Source of the DNA: Smittium culicis
Taxonomy: Eukaryota > Kickxellomycota > Harpellomycetes > Harpellales > Legeriomycetaceae
Assembly (NCBI GenBank): GCA_001970855.1
Contig: LSSN01001448.1
Location: 62,001-126,000, forward strand
Length of the DNA stretch: 64,000 bases
Direction of reading: 5' to 3'
The notes below the pieces were generated by a model that saw only the letters and a list, made by a program, of their open reading frames with translations, was not told the DNA's origin and ran no database searches. A program made the position numbers and the translations under genes. Positions 20,801 through 35,882 of the stretch are shown here, piece after piece. Each line of letters begins with the position of its first letter. Within the stretch, counting starts at the first letter, position 1.

Positions 20801-23800
20801 GGCTAAAAATTTGTTTTATTATTCTTATAGCGGAATAAAGCCCAAATTTATTGTTTAGCGTTGAATGTAGTGCGATAGAAAATTTGAATGATTGGCGCTT
20901 TATTTTCTTTTTGTTTTTTTTTTTTCGAATTTATTTTTGTCTCTAGAAATTGTGAGCCAATAATTATTCTGGAATCAAATAATTTTCAATAGTAAGCGTA
21001 TAAACGAACCAATAAGCAAATCCAAATTCGTTAAAAAAGATGACTATTGACACGAACAATCAAGCAGAAAATACAAACGTAACTATTTTTTCTCTCGACA
21101 TAGATGAAATGCACCCAAAACATTCGCAAGCAATTCATCGTTTCAGCCGAATCAAGCTCTCCATAATGCGCTAAAAATTAAATCAAACACGTTGCTTATA
21201 CACTTATCAGTCCACACATACTTGAATGTTGCCTTATTTGTCTAATTCTGATAGACCTTTTTTTTTCTCATAGATCCCAAAAACAAAACACTTATCTTAA
21301 TTCTTGCAAAAAATTTTTTATTTAAAACATCCACTAGCCTATACTAGTTTACTATATGAAACACTTTGTTGATTCGACTGATAGAATAAACAATTAAATC
21401 TTATCCGTACGGTATATTATTCGCCAATATTGTTTACATACTCTATCTAAAAAAAAGTGATTACTATGATTCGCCATATTTTTAGAATCTGAATAATTTT
21501 CATCTAATCTATTCGCAGGATATATTTACATTTATTTTTGGACACCTTTACTTGGAACTCTTAGGATTATTCACTTTAACCATTTATAGAATCTAGCTAT
21601 TTGTTACTCAATAACAAAAGTAGTTGCTATTCGATAACCTTCATTTTTACCAGAACTTGATTCGCTAATAATCACCTATTATTATTTGAATTTCATACAT
21701 CTCAATAGCTTATTACTTTTTATCACATCATTAATAAGTTCCAAATATTAGTAGTAAAGCGTAACTGTAATTAACACTTTTCAAGGACTAAAAATAATTA
21801 ATTCAAATACAATCAAGGCTCGAATAATTTTTACTTGTCACCATCGCAAAAAAAAAAAGCATAGATAGCTATTTGCGAGATAACCACATATTAGAGGCCA
21901 CCTGGAATAAGAATCCCATATTATAATATGAAAATTTTTATTTTCTATTAACTTTGAAATATAATTAAATCTTGTACTCCTATTGGTATAACTACAAAAG
22001 CTATCTTTATTTCCCTTTTCCGAAACATACCAACCAATAAGTATTTTTAGATCAATTAGGTAAGTTTATTCTTTCCTTAAACCAACTGATCTTTGTCTAA
22101 TTTGAGACATGTAACTAGCATATAGCCATCTATGAAAGCTCTCAATCAGAAACCCATATCTGTACTAATCTTCTTTATAAATTTGTACAGCCTAATACCA
22201 ACTAGTCGTACACTGGTACCTTTCCAGTTTTAGAGACTTTGTGCATGAGAATAATTTAAATTTATCTGCTCCTACACTAGTATAAGATGCACAAATCTGC
22301 AATGATAATGGCACCAGTATAATGGCTAAAACTGGTAAGGAAAATAGCTAGACCTTTCGCCTTGAACATTTTATAGCTTATATTGCAATTTATGCCTTTA
22401 GTTTATTACATAACATATGAAGGTGGATAATAGTGAAGGCCTTTGAGTTACGTTAAATCCATCCAAGATTGCAGCACTGGGCTTTAACTTGCCTCAAATT
22501 TATAAGCACCTGTCCAAATTAACAGTAACGCGTCAATCTATCTCTATTTTCTAAACTCTAGAGAAAAAATTATAATTTCCTAAAAAGGTCTACGCGATTT
22601 TTTGCTACGTAAATCGCTCCTTCTGTAAAAAAAAGTATGTAAACATACGAATCATTTTCTCTACCATTCCACAATTTTTGCTAACTATTTATGGGTCTAA
22701 ACCATTAAAAAAATTAAATATATCCTGATTCGCTTTGAACTTTTAATAAAGCCTCCATTTGTTACTGCTATTTATAATACTCAAGATAGCCTTTGGAAAT
22801 CAAAATCTCTTATATAATTCAATTTGCTGACTTTTTGGACCCTTTAAAGATTCGATACCACCAAAAACGCTATCTTAATCGCTATTCTCTCACTTAAGTT
22901 TTTTTAGCTACCACTTAGTGTAATCTAGTGAATCCAAATTTGTTGTTTTTCTATTTTTAACCTGGCTTTATTTTATCGCGTTTATCTATTGGTTATAAAG
23001 AAAATTCAATAAAATCAGCATTTAAAAATATTCTCACAATTAATCCCACTATCTTAAACCTTGTTTGTTTACATTATATTTACTCCTGCATTTCAAAAAT
23101 TATAAACCCTAAACATGTCCCAAAAAAATTTTTTTTCGAGTCGTTTTGTTGCTGCTTAACTTTATGAAATTACCTTGTCCAATAATCAAATCGTTTTTAA
23201 CTATTCTTTACTTATTTTATCACTTTACGATTTGTCAACAAAGAAAATCTAATTTACTCAATTACTAACCAGAATTTATTCTTTTTTTTTATTTCCAAAT
23301 TATTGTTAATAAGAAAATTGGTTTTTTTCCCAGACTCTATGATCAAACCAAATTTATTCCTAGCCATGATCTTTTTTTCCACAGGTTATTTCAATGATGT
23401 TTCGCACCTAATATTCCCTTCAAAGACCTTTATATCTGGTATTTACATAGAATTTATTTATCGCGCTGGTATCTAAATACTATACTAAGATATCAAATTT
23501 GCATTAATTGTGTATATTAAAATTTGTCTAAAATCTTGCATAACCCATGAAATATCCATTAAATATTAAAATAAACGGCTTGTTTATATACATATATATA
23601 TTTTTACAGCTACTTATTTGCTACAAGAGTATATTTTGATGGGAATAAGTGATATCCGCATCTTTATAATTTTAAACTGATATAGAAACCTCTTACTAAG
23701 AATTCACTAAACTGAACATTTTAACAATACCATTAAACTACTAATACTTATAAAATATACGATTTTTATTGCTTTTATTCGCTCTTAACTTGCTCAAAAA

Positions 23801-26800
23801 ATGTGTCCAAGAAAAAATGAGACAAAGAATACATAACAGAATTAATACTTTAGAGATCGATTAAAAAATTCTCTTAATATTTTTTATACTATATAAACTT
23901 GTAGTCCCAAATGCATACTGCTGAAAAGTCACAATTAATGCCAAAAATACTTCCCAGCTCGCGTAATACTTTCATATCGTTATTGATATACCCCTTGCTT
24001 AACCTTTTTTATCGAGTCGATTATAAACAACTAAAAAGCTCTTATAGATCATTTTAATATTAGTTTGTGATCCACCTCCTCTATAAAAAAATATCAACGA
24101 GTGTACCCCTTGGGATTCGCGTTCCACCGCTTTGAGAGGTATTGTTACATACCATTTTATATTCCCTACAATATATATTGTTATTTACTGAAAAATTTCT
24201 ACTTGTGGAAAAAATCAAACTATTATGTTATTTGTCAAGTCTATTTGTATACATAATTAAACTAATAAATATATTTAAGGAAAATCTTTTCTCGGTCTTC
24301 GACTACCAATTTTGTACTCATTTTGTCTTTTTATAATATTTTAGCATATATTTAAAATATACAAACTCAGTAAAAGAAATAATTTAATATAACCATAAGC
24401 TATAGATGGGAAAATTTCTGTTCATATTATACCTGTAAATATGTCATCAAAAATTCCCATATTCAAGAAAATCTTATTTTTTTTCATTTTTTCAAATATT
24501 TTGTAAAAAAGAATTTCTAAAAGGGTTATCAAAAATTTTGTTAGAATAAAAATTTATCAATGCGTAATACGCATTTACATTTATTTATAATCAATAAAGT
24601 ATTTTTAACTAAAGATACAGCTAAAAATATGCGACCTCTTAATTATTCTAGGCTTTATTTCAATTTATAATGCGCATTCAAAAAAATGTTATATAAATTA
24701 TTTAAATTGTTTATAGCTTACTCATATATCATAAAAAATATTATGGCTTACTCTTGGATTATTTTTATTCTCGCATACATAAGAAAGTGTAAAAACGTGG
24801 ATAATTATATTAGATGGAGCTTATTTTATAATAAATAACAATTTATGTGAATATAAATTGAATTTAAATATATTTTAAATGATACAATTATATTCATCAT
24901 AAATATTTACATGTTTTTTTCTAGAATTATCAAGATATTAAAAATATTCAGATTATTAAATATAATTTAAAGTGTATATTGGGGTTGTAATAAGTAAATC
25001 GGGATAAACAAGAATTGCGAAATCATTTTTATTTATGTTATTTTAGATAACTTCAACTAAATTAGAGTTTAATTTCTTCGAAATACAGTACTATTTATTC
25101 CATAATATGATTCAAAATATATATGTATAAACTATATTATTCATACAAAAATAAAGAGGCGCCCTATATACCACTACTCAAATAAAAAAAATAAAGCTTT
25201 TAAATTGAATAAAAGTTAATAACCTTATAAACCTAAATAAATTACTCCACTGAAACAATACTATGATATACAAAATATTATATAATGGTTTAGCTATCAT
25301 AATAAAAAATCATATAGAAATAAGGGGAAATCCTGTACACATTTTAATTCTAATTAGAAAAATATGGGTGAAAAAATGAATTGATATCATTTTAAAATAT
25401 AATTTATTATTTTCAATTTATATGATAGTTTACCAAATTTTAACCCGTTATATAGTTTTAATAAAATAACTTGCGATATGTTGCGTTGTATCTATAAAGG
25501 TTATATTTCTAAATTCAATCACAATTCTAAAACACTATTTTTAGCTGCAGATGAAATTTCTGGGTTCTATAACTATAATTTTCAATTTCTGATCATATCA
25601 CATACAAATTATTTTTCTTTAATGTAAAAAGATTGGTATTTTATCTTTTTTTATAATTTTCTTGCCTAGTCTATATTTAACATTGTATTGGTTTTGGTTT
25701 TAATTTTAAAGTATTATTAAAAATTTTATATCATAGGGATTTATTGTTATTAGTACAACAATAACAACAAAAAATAGCTAGGCGTTAATTCATATTACTT
25801 TAAATATAAATAGTCAAGCTGCTTCGAGCAAAAAAAAAACTGATATCCTTATATAAATCAATAATTTTTAATTTCTACTGGATAAATAACTAATGAGAGT
25901 GTATAGTATCTAGCAACTCAAAGATAGAACTTTTTACATCATCAAGTAAATAGATTTACATCTAATACATATATTTATATACTAATATTGTTTAAATCAA
26001 AGCTTTTTCTTTTTTGGATCATTAAACGTGTATTATGATTAAATATATAAGAGTATTAATAAGAACTATACTAATACCAAAATTTAATAATAGTCAGCTT
26101 TTCGCTCTTACAACTAATTCGTGTAACATTGATATCGATCTGGTATCCGAAATATAACTTATTATATAACATATTCTATATTTGATGATCAATACATTTC
26201 TTATTATTGTTAAAATGAGGTTTATGATTGTTATTTGAGTACAACTAGAATCTTAAAGTAAATTTAAAAACATTAGTTAATTTTATTTTTCGTTGATTCA
26301 CTTTTATGAAGCTCAAGATAAAAATAACATATTAGCACATAATTCAACATCAAATTATATTGTATACACTAAATAGTAACCGACTAGCTTTAATACATTT
26401 TAATTCCTAGGCTAATATTTGGTGCTAAATATACCATCAATCCTATCATGATCTACCATCTAATTTTTGTGTGTTATCGTATCATTGTTTTTTTTTATTT
26501 GGTTAAAGTGATCCTACTTATCGGTAATACCCACCTATAAATAGTATAATTATTACTTTGTAACTAAATGTCGATATATCTGATTTTTAAAAAGTATACA
26601 GGATTAATAATAAAAAATGGGCAAGTAACCTTTAAGCTAAAAACAATTGTAGAGAAAAAAAAAAAGATATTTAACCTTTAATCCAAAAAAAAAAAAAATC
26701 GAAAAAAATAATTAGAGATTTCAACTTGATTTTACTAGTTTGGATCATCAGCTGTAAATTCACCTATTAACTCAGAATACTCATTTTTTTATCTACCAAT

Positions 26801-27021
26801 AATAGTTCTTTGAATCAATTTGACCAATGAAATCTCTGAATCCGACCCAGCTTTAGTAAGATTGCTATTAGGTTTTTATTTTTTTTAGTGTGGAAAAAAT
26901 AGCTTGCAGACAAAAAAAAATAATAGCGTGGAAAAACTACAACGCACATTTTGCTATTTGCCTAAAATAAATATCTTTACTTATAAAGTTTAATTACACT
27001 CCGTTTTTTTTTAAAAAAAAA
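20801..27021. other. Long AT-rich intergenic stretch, no gene seen
   Basis: More than 6 kb without a supportable coding region. Open frames are short, Ile/Lys/Phe-rich and do not chain through splice signals. No tRNA cloverleaf, terminal repeats or transposon motifs were recognised by eye. Several A or T homopolymers occur (for example 26655-26700). A promoter for the gene at 27022 is presumably in the last few hundred bases. Confidence 0.5.
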
Positions 27022-28208
27022 ATGTCAAATATTTTTACTAATCCCGAATCAAGAAATACGATAATTCTAGGAACAGCAGCAACGTGTAAGAAAAATCTAG
27101 CTTAGCTTTTTATCTTTTTGATTGTTTAACGAATACTTTGAAATCAGCCATTATCCCCGTATCGCAATTAATATTTTCTCTCATGAATCTAGTTTAAAAT
27201 TTGCAAATTTGACAATTTTAATCTTTAATAGCCACTTTGGGTGCATCTATTGGTGGTGCTTATGCTGTTTTGAAATATGTACGACCTTTTCGCAAACCGA
27301 TTTTGACAATGGCAGCAAGCTGGGGTTTAGTCGGTTTTACATATTTCGGTAAGTTTTTTATTTTGGTATGAAGATACATTAAAATCATTTCGACTGGTTC
27401 TTATTTTTTTGTATTGAAACTAGAATAAATTCTGGTCTATTTAACTGACTTTTTATATAAAGTTATCTAATACACTTCATATACAGCGATCAAATAAGAA
27501 AAACCTTATAATTTTATCTTCTTTTTTTTGAAAATATATTAGTATTCAGACAAAGCTTGCTTTTTGAGCAACAGCAAAAATCGAAGGCATATAATTTAAA
27601 AGCCTCACAGACTATGGATTCAGATACTATATTTAGCAGTACAACTGCAGGTGTTTTAGTTGGCGGCCTATATGGTGGAATATCAGGTAATTTTGATATG
27701 TTAAATATAATAACTTTATCTTGTAATTTGTTACTAAATATTATAGCAAATGAGAATTAAAAATATTTAACCTTTATTTTTTTTAAAAAAAAAAGGAGGA
27801 AAATCCGGCGTTGTATTTGGAATGCTTGCTCTTGGTACAATTGGATATACCTCTCAGAAAATATATACTTCACTATACAGATATCGACAGAAACTTATTA
27901 TTAAAGAGCTGAACCTTGATCCTTCTCAAAATCAATTTAAATCTGAAGAAGAAATTCATAAAGATATTGGTGAAATGGATGGATATAATTACCAACCAAA
28001 TAGTTTAGCTGCCAAGCTAAGAAGATATGTAAATGATGGCTTTTTAAATAAATTCCCAAAGTGGTTCCCTGTTAGAACAATCACTAATGATGAATACATC
28101 AAAATTTTGGATGTAAGAGAGCAAGAAATATTTGAAAGACTAATCCAAATAGATGAGGACCTTGTTGTTTTAAATAATATTATTGCTAGTAGAAATTCTG
28201 AAAATTGA
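27022..28208 (+). CDS. Glycine-rich multi-pass membrane protein, 245 aa, four exons
   Basis: Exons 27022-27085, 27232-27348, 27543-27686 and 27796-28208 join in phase (introns of 146, 194 and 109 bp, all GT...AG) into 245 codons plus TGA. The start MSNIFTNPESRNTIILGTAA is the only in-frame ATG before the first donor. Glycine-rich hydrophobic segments at about residues 17-40 (SIGGAYAVLKYV), 44-64 and 93-127 (GVLVGGLYGGISGGKSG) recall the glycine-zipper helices of Tim17/22/23-type and other mitochondrial inner-membrane proteins. A charged C-terminal half follows with KFPKWFPVRTITNDEYIKIL, then heptad-like leucines. I do not recognise the family; a mitochondrial location is inference. The gene stands alone, with no visible neighbour closer than 7 kb on either side. 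Confidence 0.8.
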
Positions 28209-31200
28209 TAGAATCGCCATATCTTATTTTTTTTTTTACTTTTAGCTTTCATTAATGCTAATAGAAATACTTCAAATTAACTATTTCTAAATTTATATAA
28301 ACTGCATTAATTTGGATACTCAGAAATTAACTATAACATATTTTTATCTTAACTTTTGTACATCATTTCATTCCAACTTTATGTTTAAATCTATTTAGAT
28401 ATTTCTTACTCGCTTTTTACAATTTACATTTTTGTAGATAATATACTTTTCATATTTTATTCTTTCTATATTTTTGGTAATCAACGGTTATCTAATTTAC
28501 TTAAAAAAACAGCTAGTATATTTTAGATAATTATGTTGTACTTTGTCTCATTTAGTAGATATTTCCTTTTAAATATTTAGACAATTTTAGACATTATTAA
28601 TATCGATAGTGTGCATTTATATGTTTTCTGTTGTAATATTATTTATAATTTAAAAAATAAACTTCCAAAATAACCACCCCACCTCCATATATACACAGAA
28701 GAGCAATATAGAGAAAGATTATGAATTCTAGTATGAATATAAATATTAATATGAATCTATTAATTTTTTTAGATTATTTTCCGGGAAGTATGTTACTGAA
28801 AAAAAACTTATATGAAATCAATATCATATAAATCAACATCCCAACTTATGTGATGCAATTTAAATTGTTCGTACACAGTTTGAATTATAGAAAATTCAAC
28901 CTTTGAATAAAAAATATAATAATAAAGGTACCTAAATTAATCCATACACAATTACCAATTTATAACTTTACATCTTGATTAATTAATAAAATGGCTATAT
29001 ATTTTTTATAATAATAAACTAAAATGGTAAACATACTTTTTAAATTCAATTATACATTAAATTACAAAAAAATGTAAAAAATATCAGATCTAAGAAATAA
29101 AAAGAAAGAAAAAAAACTCGGATATTGTTAAATTAAATAACCTGTTATCAGTGCAACATATTTTTTTTAAAAAATTTTTATTCTAATTTAATACGTTTTA
29201 TTTATAATAATTCTTATCATGAACTATAATATAGTATCTATTAATATCAAAATTTTATTTAAATCATTTTATTGTTATAAAATTTATATATTAAAACAAA
29301 AAAATTTTGAAAATATTCGAGAAAAATTTAGAAACTCTTGACCAAGAGCAAATTTTATAAATATTTTTCACTATATATATAATATAATATATGGGAGATT
29401 TCTATCAGAGGAGAAAAAATTACTATTAAAAAAATTTTTACCAATGTAAACTAAATAAAGTTGTTTTTTTTATTCGACGATCCCATTTGATATCACATTC
29501 TAATATGATGTAAAATAAACTTAGATTTTGTGTAGTAAAAATTTAATAAAAAAAGTTTTTCTAATAAAAATAACTTATGTAAATGGATCAGTCATTTTAA
29601 AAATTTCTATACAAAAACTCAGAAAATATTTTCTACACATAAATAAAATCATGTCTTCATGATATATTATTTCAAAGTTTTTTTCATGCAATTTTTTCCT
29701 ATTATAAACTCTATATTTATTCTTTAAAATACCTAAACGCTTTCAAAATAAAATCAGATCCAGTCAATATTTTTATTCAAATTGAACTATAAAATTTTAC
29801 CCTCGATATAATCTCTCAATTTGTGAGAGAAAATAAATAATTATATATAATACTATGTAATTATAGATTATAATAAATGAAAAAACAAAATTCCAGATAG
29901 TGGGTCAATTTCGCAACCTTCTAGTTTAAAGTCAGACACATTAACAAAACGATCCATTCAGGTTATGCCTTCTACCATAATAGTGCTGGCGACCTTCTGT
30001 TTACTATTCCGACACTCTGAAATTTGAGCCAAGAAGGCATATTTAAGTAAAACAAAAAAACATACAGATCAGAATTGATGGGAAAAGATGTATATATAAT
30101 CATATCATTAGTTTTTTTCTAATTAATTGGATATGGTTTTCAAGCAGTGTTTTTAAATATATAATTTAACCAATAACTACATTTATTTATGTTATCATTT
30201 TATTTCTACTTAATAAAAATATTTATTATTTACTGAGATTCATAAGGAAAGGGGCTATCTTAATTCTTAATATTTTTTTGACCATTTTTGGCAGACTCGA
30301 ATTACAGAAATAAAAATTAAATAACTTATAAATATGACATATTTAAATATTTTATTAGCATTTATAAAATTTACATATTTTTATTCTTTAATTTTCTTTT
30401 AAATTATAAACGAATAATTAATTTAGTTTTAAGAAGTTTTGGATCTGAAAGGGTTAATTTATATTGCTTCAGTCTATTTATTTCATTTTAAACATATTTT
30501 AACTGTAATTAAATATTGACACAATAACGTGATCATCTGTATATAATAGGACTTATAGCTTGAAAATGGTGTAAAAAAGTATGACAGAGTCATTTTATAG
30601 CTATTTTAATAGTTTCCTGTCTGTTTAAACAATTGATAAGTCTATGTTTATATGCGATGCTATTTTGATAATAAAATTTTTTTGAGCTTTTTTTGCCTTC
30701 ATATAAACACGAATGAATATTATTTTAATTATATTTGTCTTCAAAAATTTTAGAAATTCGCTATTTATAAGTAGCGATTATAAATATAATAATGTTAAAT
30801 TTTCTAAAATGGTTTGGATATTTTTTTATATTGCATTTCATTTATTAGGATAAGAATTTCATAATTTGTAATTCTATTTGATTTCAAATATGATTTTTGC
30901 TCATTTATTTATATTCTTATTTTTAAAAACTTCACAGAAGCTCTATCTTACACATATTATTGATTAATTTTCAATATATTATACATATCATTAATTAAAT
31001 AACTGTAAAATTCTTATATAAATAATTACTAAAATAACAACCCGTTTAACATATTTAGATAAATATATTATATTGAAAAGAATAATAATAATAACATCTT
31101 CTCTTTCGATCTGGTTTATGTTGATCATAATAATCACATAAATTATTTCGATTGATTTTAATCATTTTAAAATGAAAAATATTTAACCAATAATAATAAT

Positions 31201-34200
31201 AATAATAATAAAGTAAATAAAAATTGAGCTTTGTAGATAAGATTATTAACTAAAAAAAAATTTAGTAAATTTTCAAAATTAACTGCAATAAATTCAATTA
31301 TAATAACATTGGAATATGGTGTACTAATAAAAGATAAAAATTATTAAAAATTTACCAATTTATTTCTAAAAAATCATCTTTTACAGTCGCTAAATATAAT
31401 TAATTCTGCAGAAAACGATTTTTTAATAGTTAATAAACTATCTAAGATTGATTATTAAGGCATAAAAACCCACTTATATACACGTCTAGATTGCTATATA
31501 AAAAAAGTTATAGTACCTAAAAAAAATTCAGTATTTTAACAACTAACTTTAAATAAGCGGTGAATAAAAGTCGTATAATTTATAATATGTTTTCAGTTAG
31601 TTCTATTCCTTGGTTTTTAGTACTTAGCTTAATTAAATAATACATATTAAATCCTAGAGTTAATGTTATGATTATTTATTATTACCGTATCCACAGGTTA
31701 TATTTATATTTATTATAATTTTGGAATATTAAAATTAAATCAAGCCCCTAAAAAAATGATTATGACTTCATAAAAAGTGATAAAAATAATATTTTATAAG
31801 CTAATAAAATTTCTAATTTTTAAAAAAAATACCGATTTTCTTATTAACTATTAAATGTTTATAGTAAAATTCAAAAGAAATATAAAGGAAATATTATACT
31901 ACACTATTAAAAAACGATAAAATATGATACAATAACATTATTAAATAATAGCGCTTAATAATTTTTAATGTAAATGACTAAGCATTAAATAAAAATTTAA
32001 AATTATTCGAATTTTTTGATATAAAAAATACTAAAACCTATGAGTATCTAAGAAAAATAAATTCAAAGCATATTCATTCTTTTAATAAAATTGGTCATGT
32101 AAAATTAAATTATAATAAAACTATAATGGTCATCTTTTTAATAGTATTTTTTTAATTAAACCAATTATATAAATAATTCAAAATTAGCGTATATAATTAT
32201 ATCTCATAAATAAAAATATTTATTAAAATATATTTGTAGTTTATAAAACACACAATTAATTGCAAGATAGTTTTTTTCCAGATTATTTGTCATATATGAT
32301 CAGATTTTTAATTTATCTATAATATAGCGATTCTTGCTAAAAAAAATTAACTAAAAACATGGAAAAATTAGGAATGGGATTTATCCAGCTGAAATCAGAA
32401 TTTTTTAATTGCTTTATAAATAACTAATCTGTTTTCATCATATCACAAAATTAATTTTGGAATTCTTGGGATAATTCTTTATTGTATTGTAAAACTGTCA
32501 TAAAAAATAATTGAAATTTATTTTAAAAATATATAATTCGAAAATAGAATAATATAAATTGCTAATTAAATAATTAAATAATACAATAGTTAAATTACTT
32601 AATGATATTATGAATATTATCTATAGTCTATGGATTTTTTCGCCTTGTTCATTACATGTAATTCGTTATCTTTTTTATATTTCTTTTATTATAAATTAGA
32701 ATAGAAATATAATGAATATTTTATTATTTAACTCATAGTATAATTAAATGGCCTAAAATTTAACTTCAGTTAGATTATTTTACTCATAAAAATTAAGGAG
32801 TTTGATTTGGTTATAATTTAGCATATAAAATTTTTATTTATATGAACGTCTTTTTTTACTAAAATTTAATAATTTTTTCCTTTTTAGCTTTATGGATTTT
32901 TCTCTATAAAATTCATGATATTATCATGATTAATAGCGTACGATTTATTTATATTTATATTTATACTTATAATTAAAAACATTTAAAAAAATATGTAAAG
33001 CGGTTTTCTTGCAAATATTTATAGTTTTGAAAAGTGTTCTATACTGTTATTAGAATGAAGGTGTTAATTTAGTCTTTTTACCGAATCTTTAAGTAAAAGA
33101 AATTATTGTAAATTTTTTTTTTAATAGATAGATTAATTAATGAAAAATAACAAAAAAAATGCTTTAATTATAATGATCACCCTTTTGAATCCAATATATT
33201 AAAAAAAAAGAGTTATTTATAAATATAAAGAATAAATATCCGCACTATAAATAAATTCATATTGACCTATAATCTTTAAAAACTTGGAAATAGCCTTTTT
33301 AGGATTTAAATTGTTAAAATTTTTTAATTTTTTTTTCTATGTATAAAAAACGTATATAATTAGCAATATTTTTTTTAAAACAGTTTTAAAATAATATAGC
33401 CGTGATAAATATATTAAGATATAGGTTTTAACTAATAAAATAATATTTTAATCCATATTAATATAGGTGTTTGAGATAACTCGGGTTCTTAGGTTTGTTA
33501 TTTGGGGGATAAAGATTCGTCAGCTTAAGTAACCACTCATTCAACCACTAATTAATAACATATATAGGTTAAAGGTTAATATTTGAGGTTATAAATTTTA
33601 AATTTATTCTAATAAAAAGTATACTCGTTTAAAAAAATTTAAAATAATAAAATTACATGAGAAATTTAGATTGAATTAATAAGGTCGACTTTTAATCCCT
33701 TCTATCCATGCTTAATTTAATTCTTAGTTATTTCAATGCTTTCATTCAACGCTGGTTCATAGCTATTGAAATTTATTTGCTCTTTTTACAATATTATTTA
33801 TAGAATAGATCCCTTAACTACTTGATTTATTAAAATATAATTATCGTATACTAAAAAAATAGTTTTTATTTATGGCTAAAAGTTATTCATAAATTTCTTT
33901 TCAAAAGCTTAAACACCGTTTAATTATTATTTTATGATGTATATATTGTAAAATAAATAATAAGAAAGGATTGCTATTTGTCTTTGAAATCACTTCCATG
34001 CATATATTTTTTAGCTCAAAGAATAATTTTTAATCTATTTTCAAACTGAATTGATCCGCAGATGAGCTAATTGAATTAATATTAACGAATCGCAAATAAT
34101 TATTAATCGATGTTATTATTAATTAAATGTAAAATTATCATATTTCAGGATATTAGATTATAATGATTTAATTATGATAAATTAAAAGCAAAGATGAAAA

Positions 34201-35690
34201 CAATATGGTTTTATAATCAATTAAATGTGTAATATGAAATACAGATAGATTAGAATAAGTCAAGGATAAAACCAGATAATTTATTAAAAAATCGTGTAAT
34301 AAGCATTTATTTTTTAAAAAAAAATCATTACTAATTATAACTCTTTTTTGAGCAAAAAAAATCAACTAAATTTAAATTTCACCTTGGATTTTTCATATAT
34401 TATCTTTTAAGTTATATCGAATACAATCAAATATCAAACAAAAAAAAATTAACAATAAACTTTATCCTCTCTCAAAATAGTTATCTATCAGTTTTTTTAG
34501 AACACTGTATAAAGATGATTTCATTGATTAGCTAGAAGCTATGAATTATTAGAATTAAGAGACTTGCTGTTTCATGAAGAAAATAACCTTGCGCAATAAT
34601 AATTATTCATAACATAAAAACTTTTCATACATAGTCTATAATTAAATTTATGACAATTTAAATATACAAATTGAATCACTGTAACCTATATGAGATAAAT
34701 TTATGATTTTTTTAATCTCTAGATTTAAATTTTTTTATTTAAAACTGGATATTAAGATTATTTTAAATCCATCTTGGCGCTTTAAATAGAAATAAAAAAT
34801 AGTTTAGAGGCTGAATTAATTAAAATATAGATTTAATACAAAAAATTTTTATTAGAAAAGATTTTGTAAAAAGAAAACACTTTTTATTATTAAACATAAT
34901 TTTATACAAATTGAAAAATTTTAAATGGCGCCCTCTTTAAAATATTGTTATTATTTGGTTATTTTTTATATATTTACATTCAATTAATACTGAATTAAAA
35001 CAATAAATTTTAATTTCATTATCAAAAAATATTAAGAATATTTAATAATTCGCTATTTAAATATTATTTTTTATTCATAATTTTTATTTTATTAAAAATT
35101 TTTCTATGTTAATTTGATACATATTCATTATCTAAATTTTAAAATAAAAGATAAAATTATATAATTTCGATATCAAATTAAAAAATTTATGCAATTTTTT
35201 TATAGTAAAAGTTGATTTTATTAGATAATGTGTAAAACAACAAACATATTCTTAATTTTTATCACTATAATTTGCAGGATTTATTATTTTTATTCACATC
35301 TTTTGATTTTCTAATTTATTTAAAACTATATATTAAATTAATTATTTCTTTAATAATAATAATAATAATTATAGATTTGATTCAATTCGTTTCACCAAAC
35401 TATATTTTCATTCTTTTTTTTTCTTAAAAAAAGTATCAACATATAAGCAAACGTTTTTTCACCAATAATTTTATATTTTCATTCAATCATATTGGTATTC
35501 CCCTATCATTTTACCCTGTCGAATTCTCAATTATTAAGCTAGAAATCATTGTCTTCATTTTTTTATGTCGAGAAATTTAATAAAAGCAAAATAAAACTAA
35601 ATTATTTCTTATTTTTTTACTTTGAGAAATTTATTTAAAAAAATATAAAAATCTATAATAAACTATAATAAAGTAATCAAAAAATTTATG
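28209..35690. other. AT desert without recognisable genes
   Basis: About 7.5 kb of extremely AT-rich DNA with only short, biased open frames. It contains simple (AAT)n tracts at about 31190-31211 and 35350-35370 and many A/T homopolymers. A stretch at 29390-29490 starts GGGAGATTTCTATCAGAGGA, loosely like the MITE terminal repeat described below, and may be a decayed or partial copy. Nothing else is assignable. Confidence 0.5.
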
Positions 35691-35696
35691 TCAAGT

Positions 35697-35770
35697 TCCA
35701 CTCTGACGCTCTAGCAGCTTCATACACACTGGGTATCGGTTCAAGAGGGTTAGTCGGTTCTAAGGGTTTA
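35697..35770 (-). mobile_element. Truncated 3' end of the minus-strand LINE family
   Basis: Plus-strand text CTCTAGCAGCTTCATACACA followed by CTGGGTATCGGTTCAAGAGGG matches 9080-9125 closely (CTCTAGCAGCTCCATACCCA ...). That is the reverse complement of the end of LINE ORF2, MELLEW. It is a 5'-truncated insertion or remnant, as expected for LINEs. A (CT)n/T-tract follows at 35785-35817. Confidence 0.75.
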
Positions 35771-35784
35771 GTTGGTTAAATGGC

Positions 35785-35817
35785 TCTCTCTCTCTCTCTC
35801 TCTTTTTTTTTTTTTTT
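35785..35817. repeat. (CT)n microsatellite followed by poly-T
   Basis: About twelve CT dinucleotides run directly into a T-tract of about 15 bases, next to the LINE tail fragment. Such tracts often mark the end of a retroposed copy, but no target duplication was identified. Confidence 0.8.
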
Positions 35818-35882
35818 GAAAATTTCCTTAGATAAGCAAAAATTTTCCTCAATAGATGAATGTAAATAAATATGTTGTATAT

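Noticed and set aside
24142..24336. 64-residue open frame in the 21-27 kb gap
   Set aside because: Hydrophobic, low-complexity and isolated; not distinguishable from chance.
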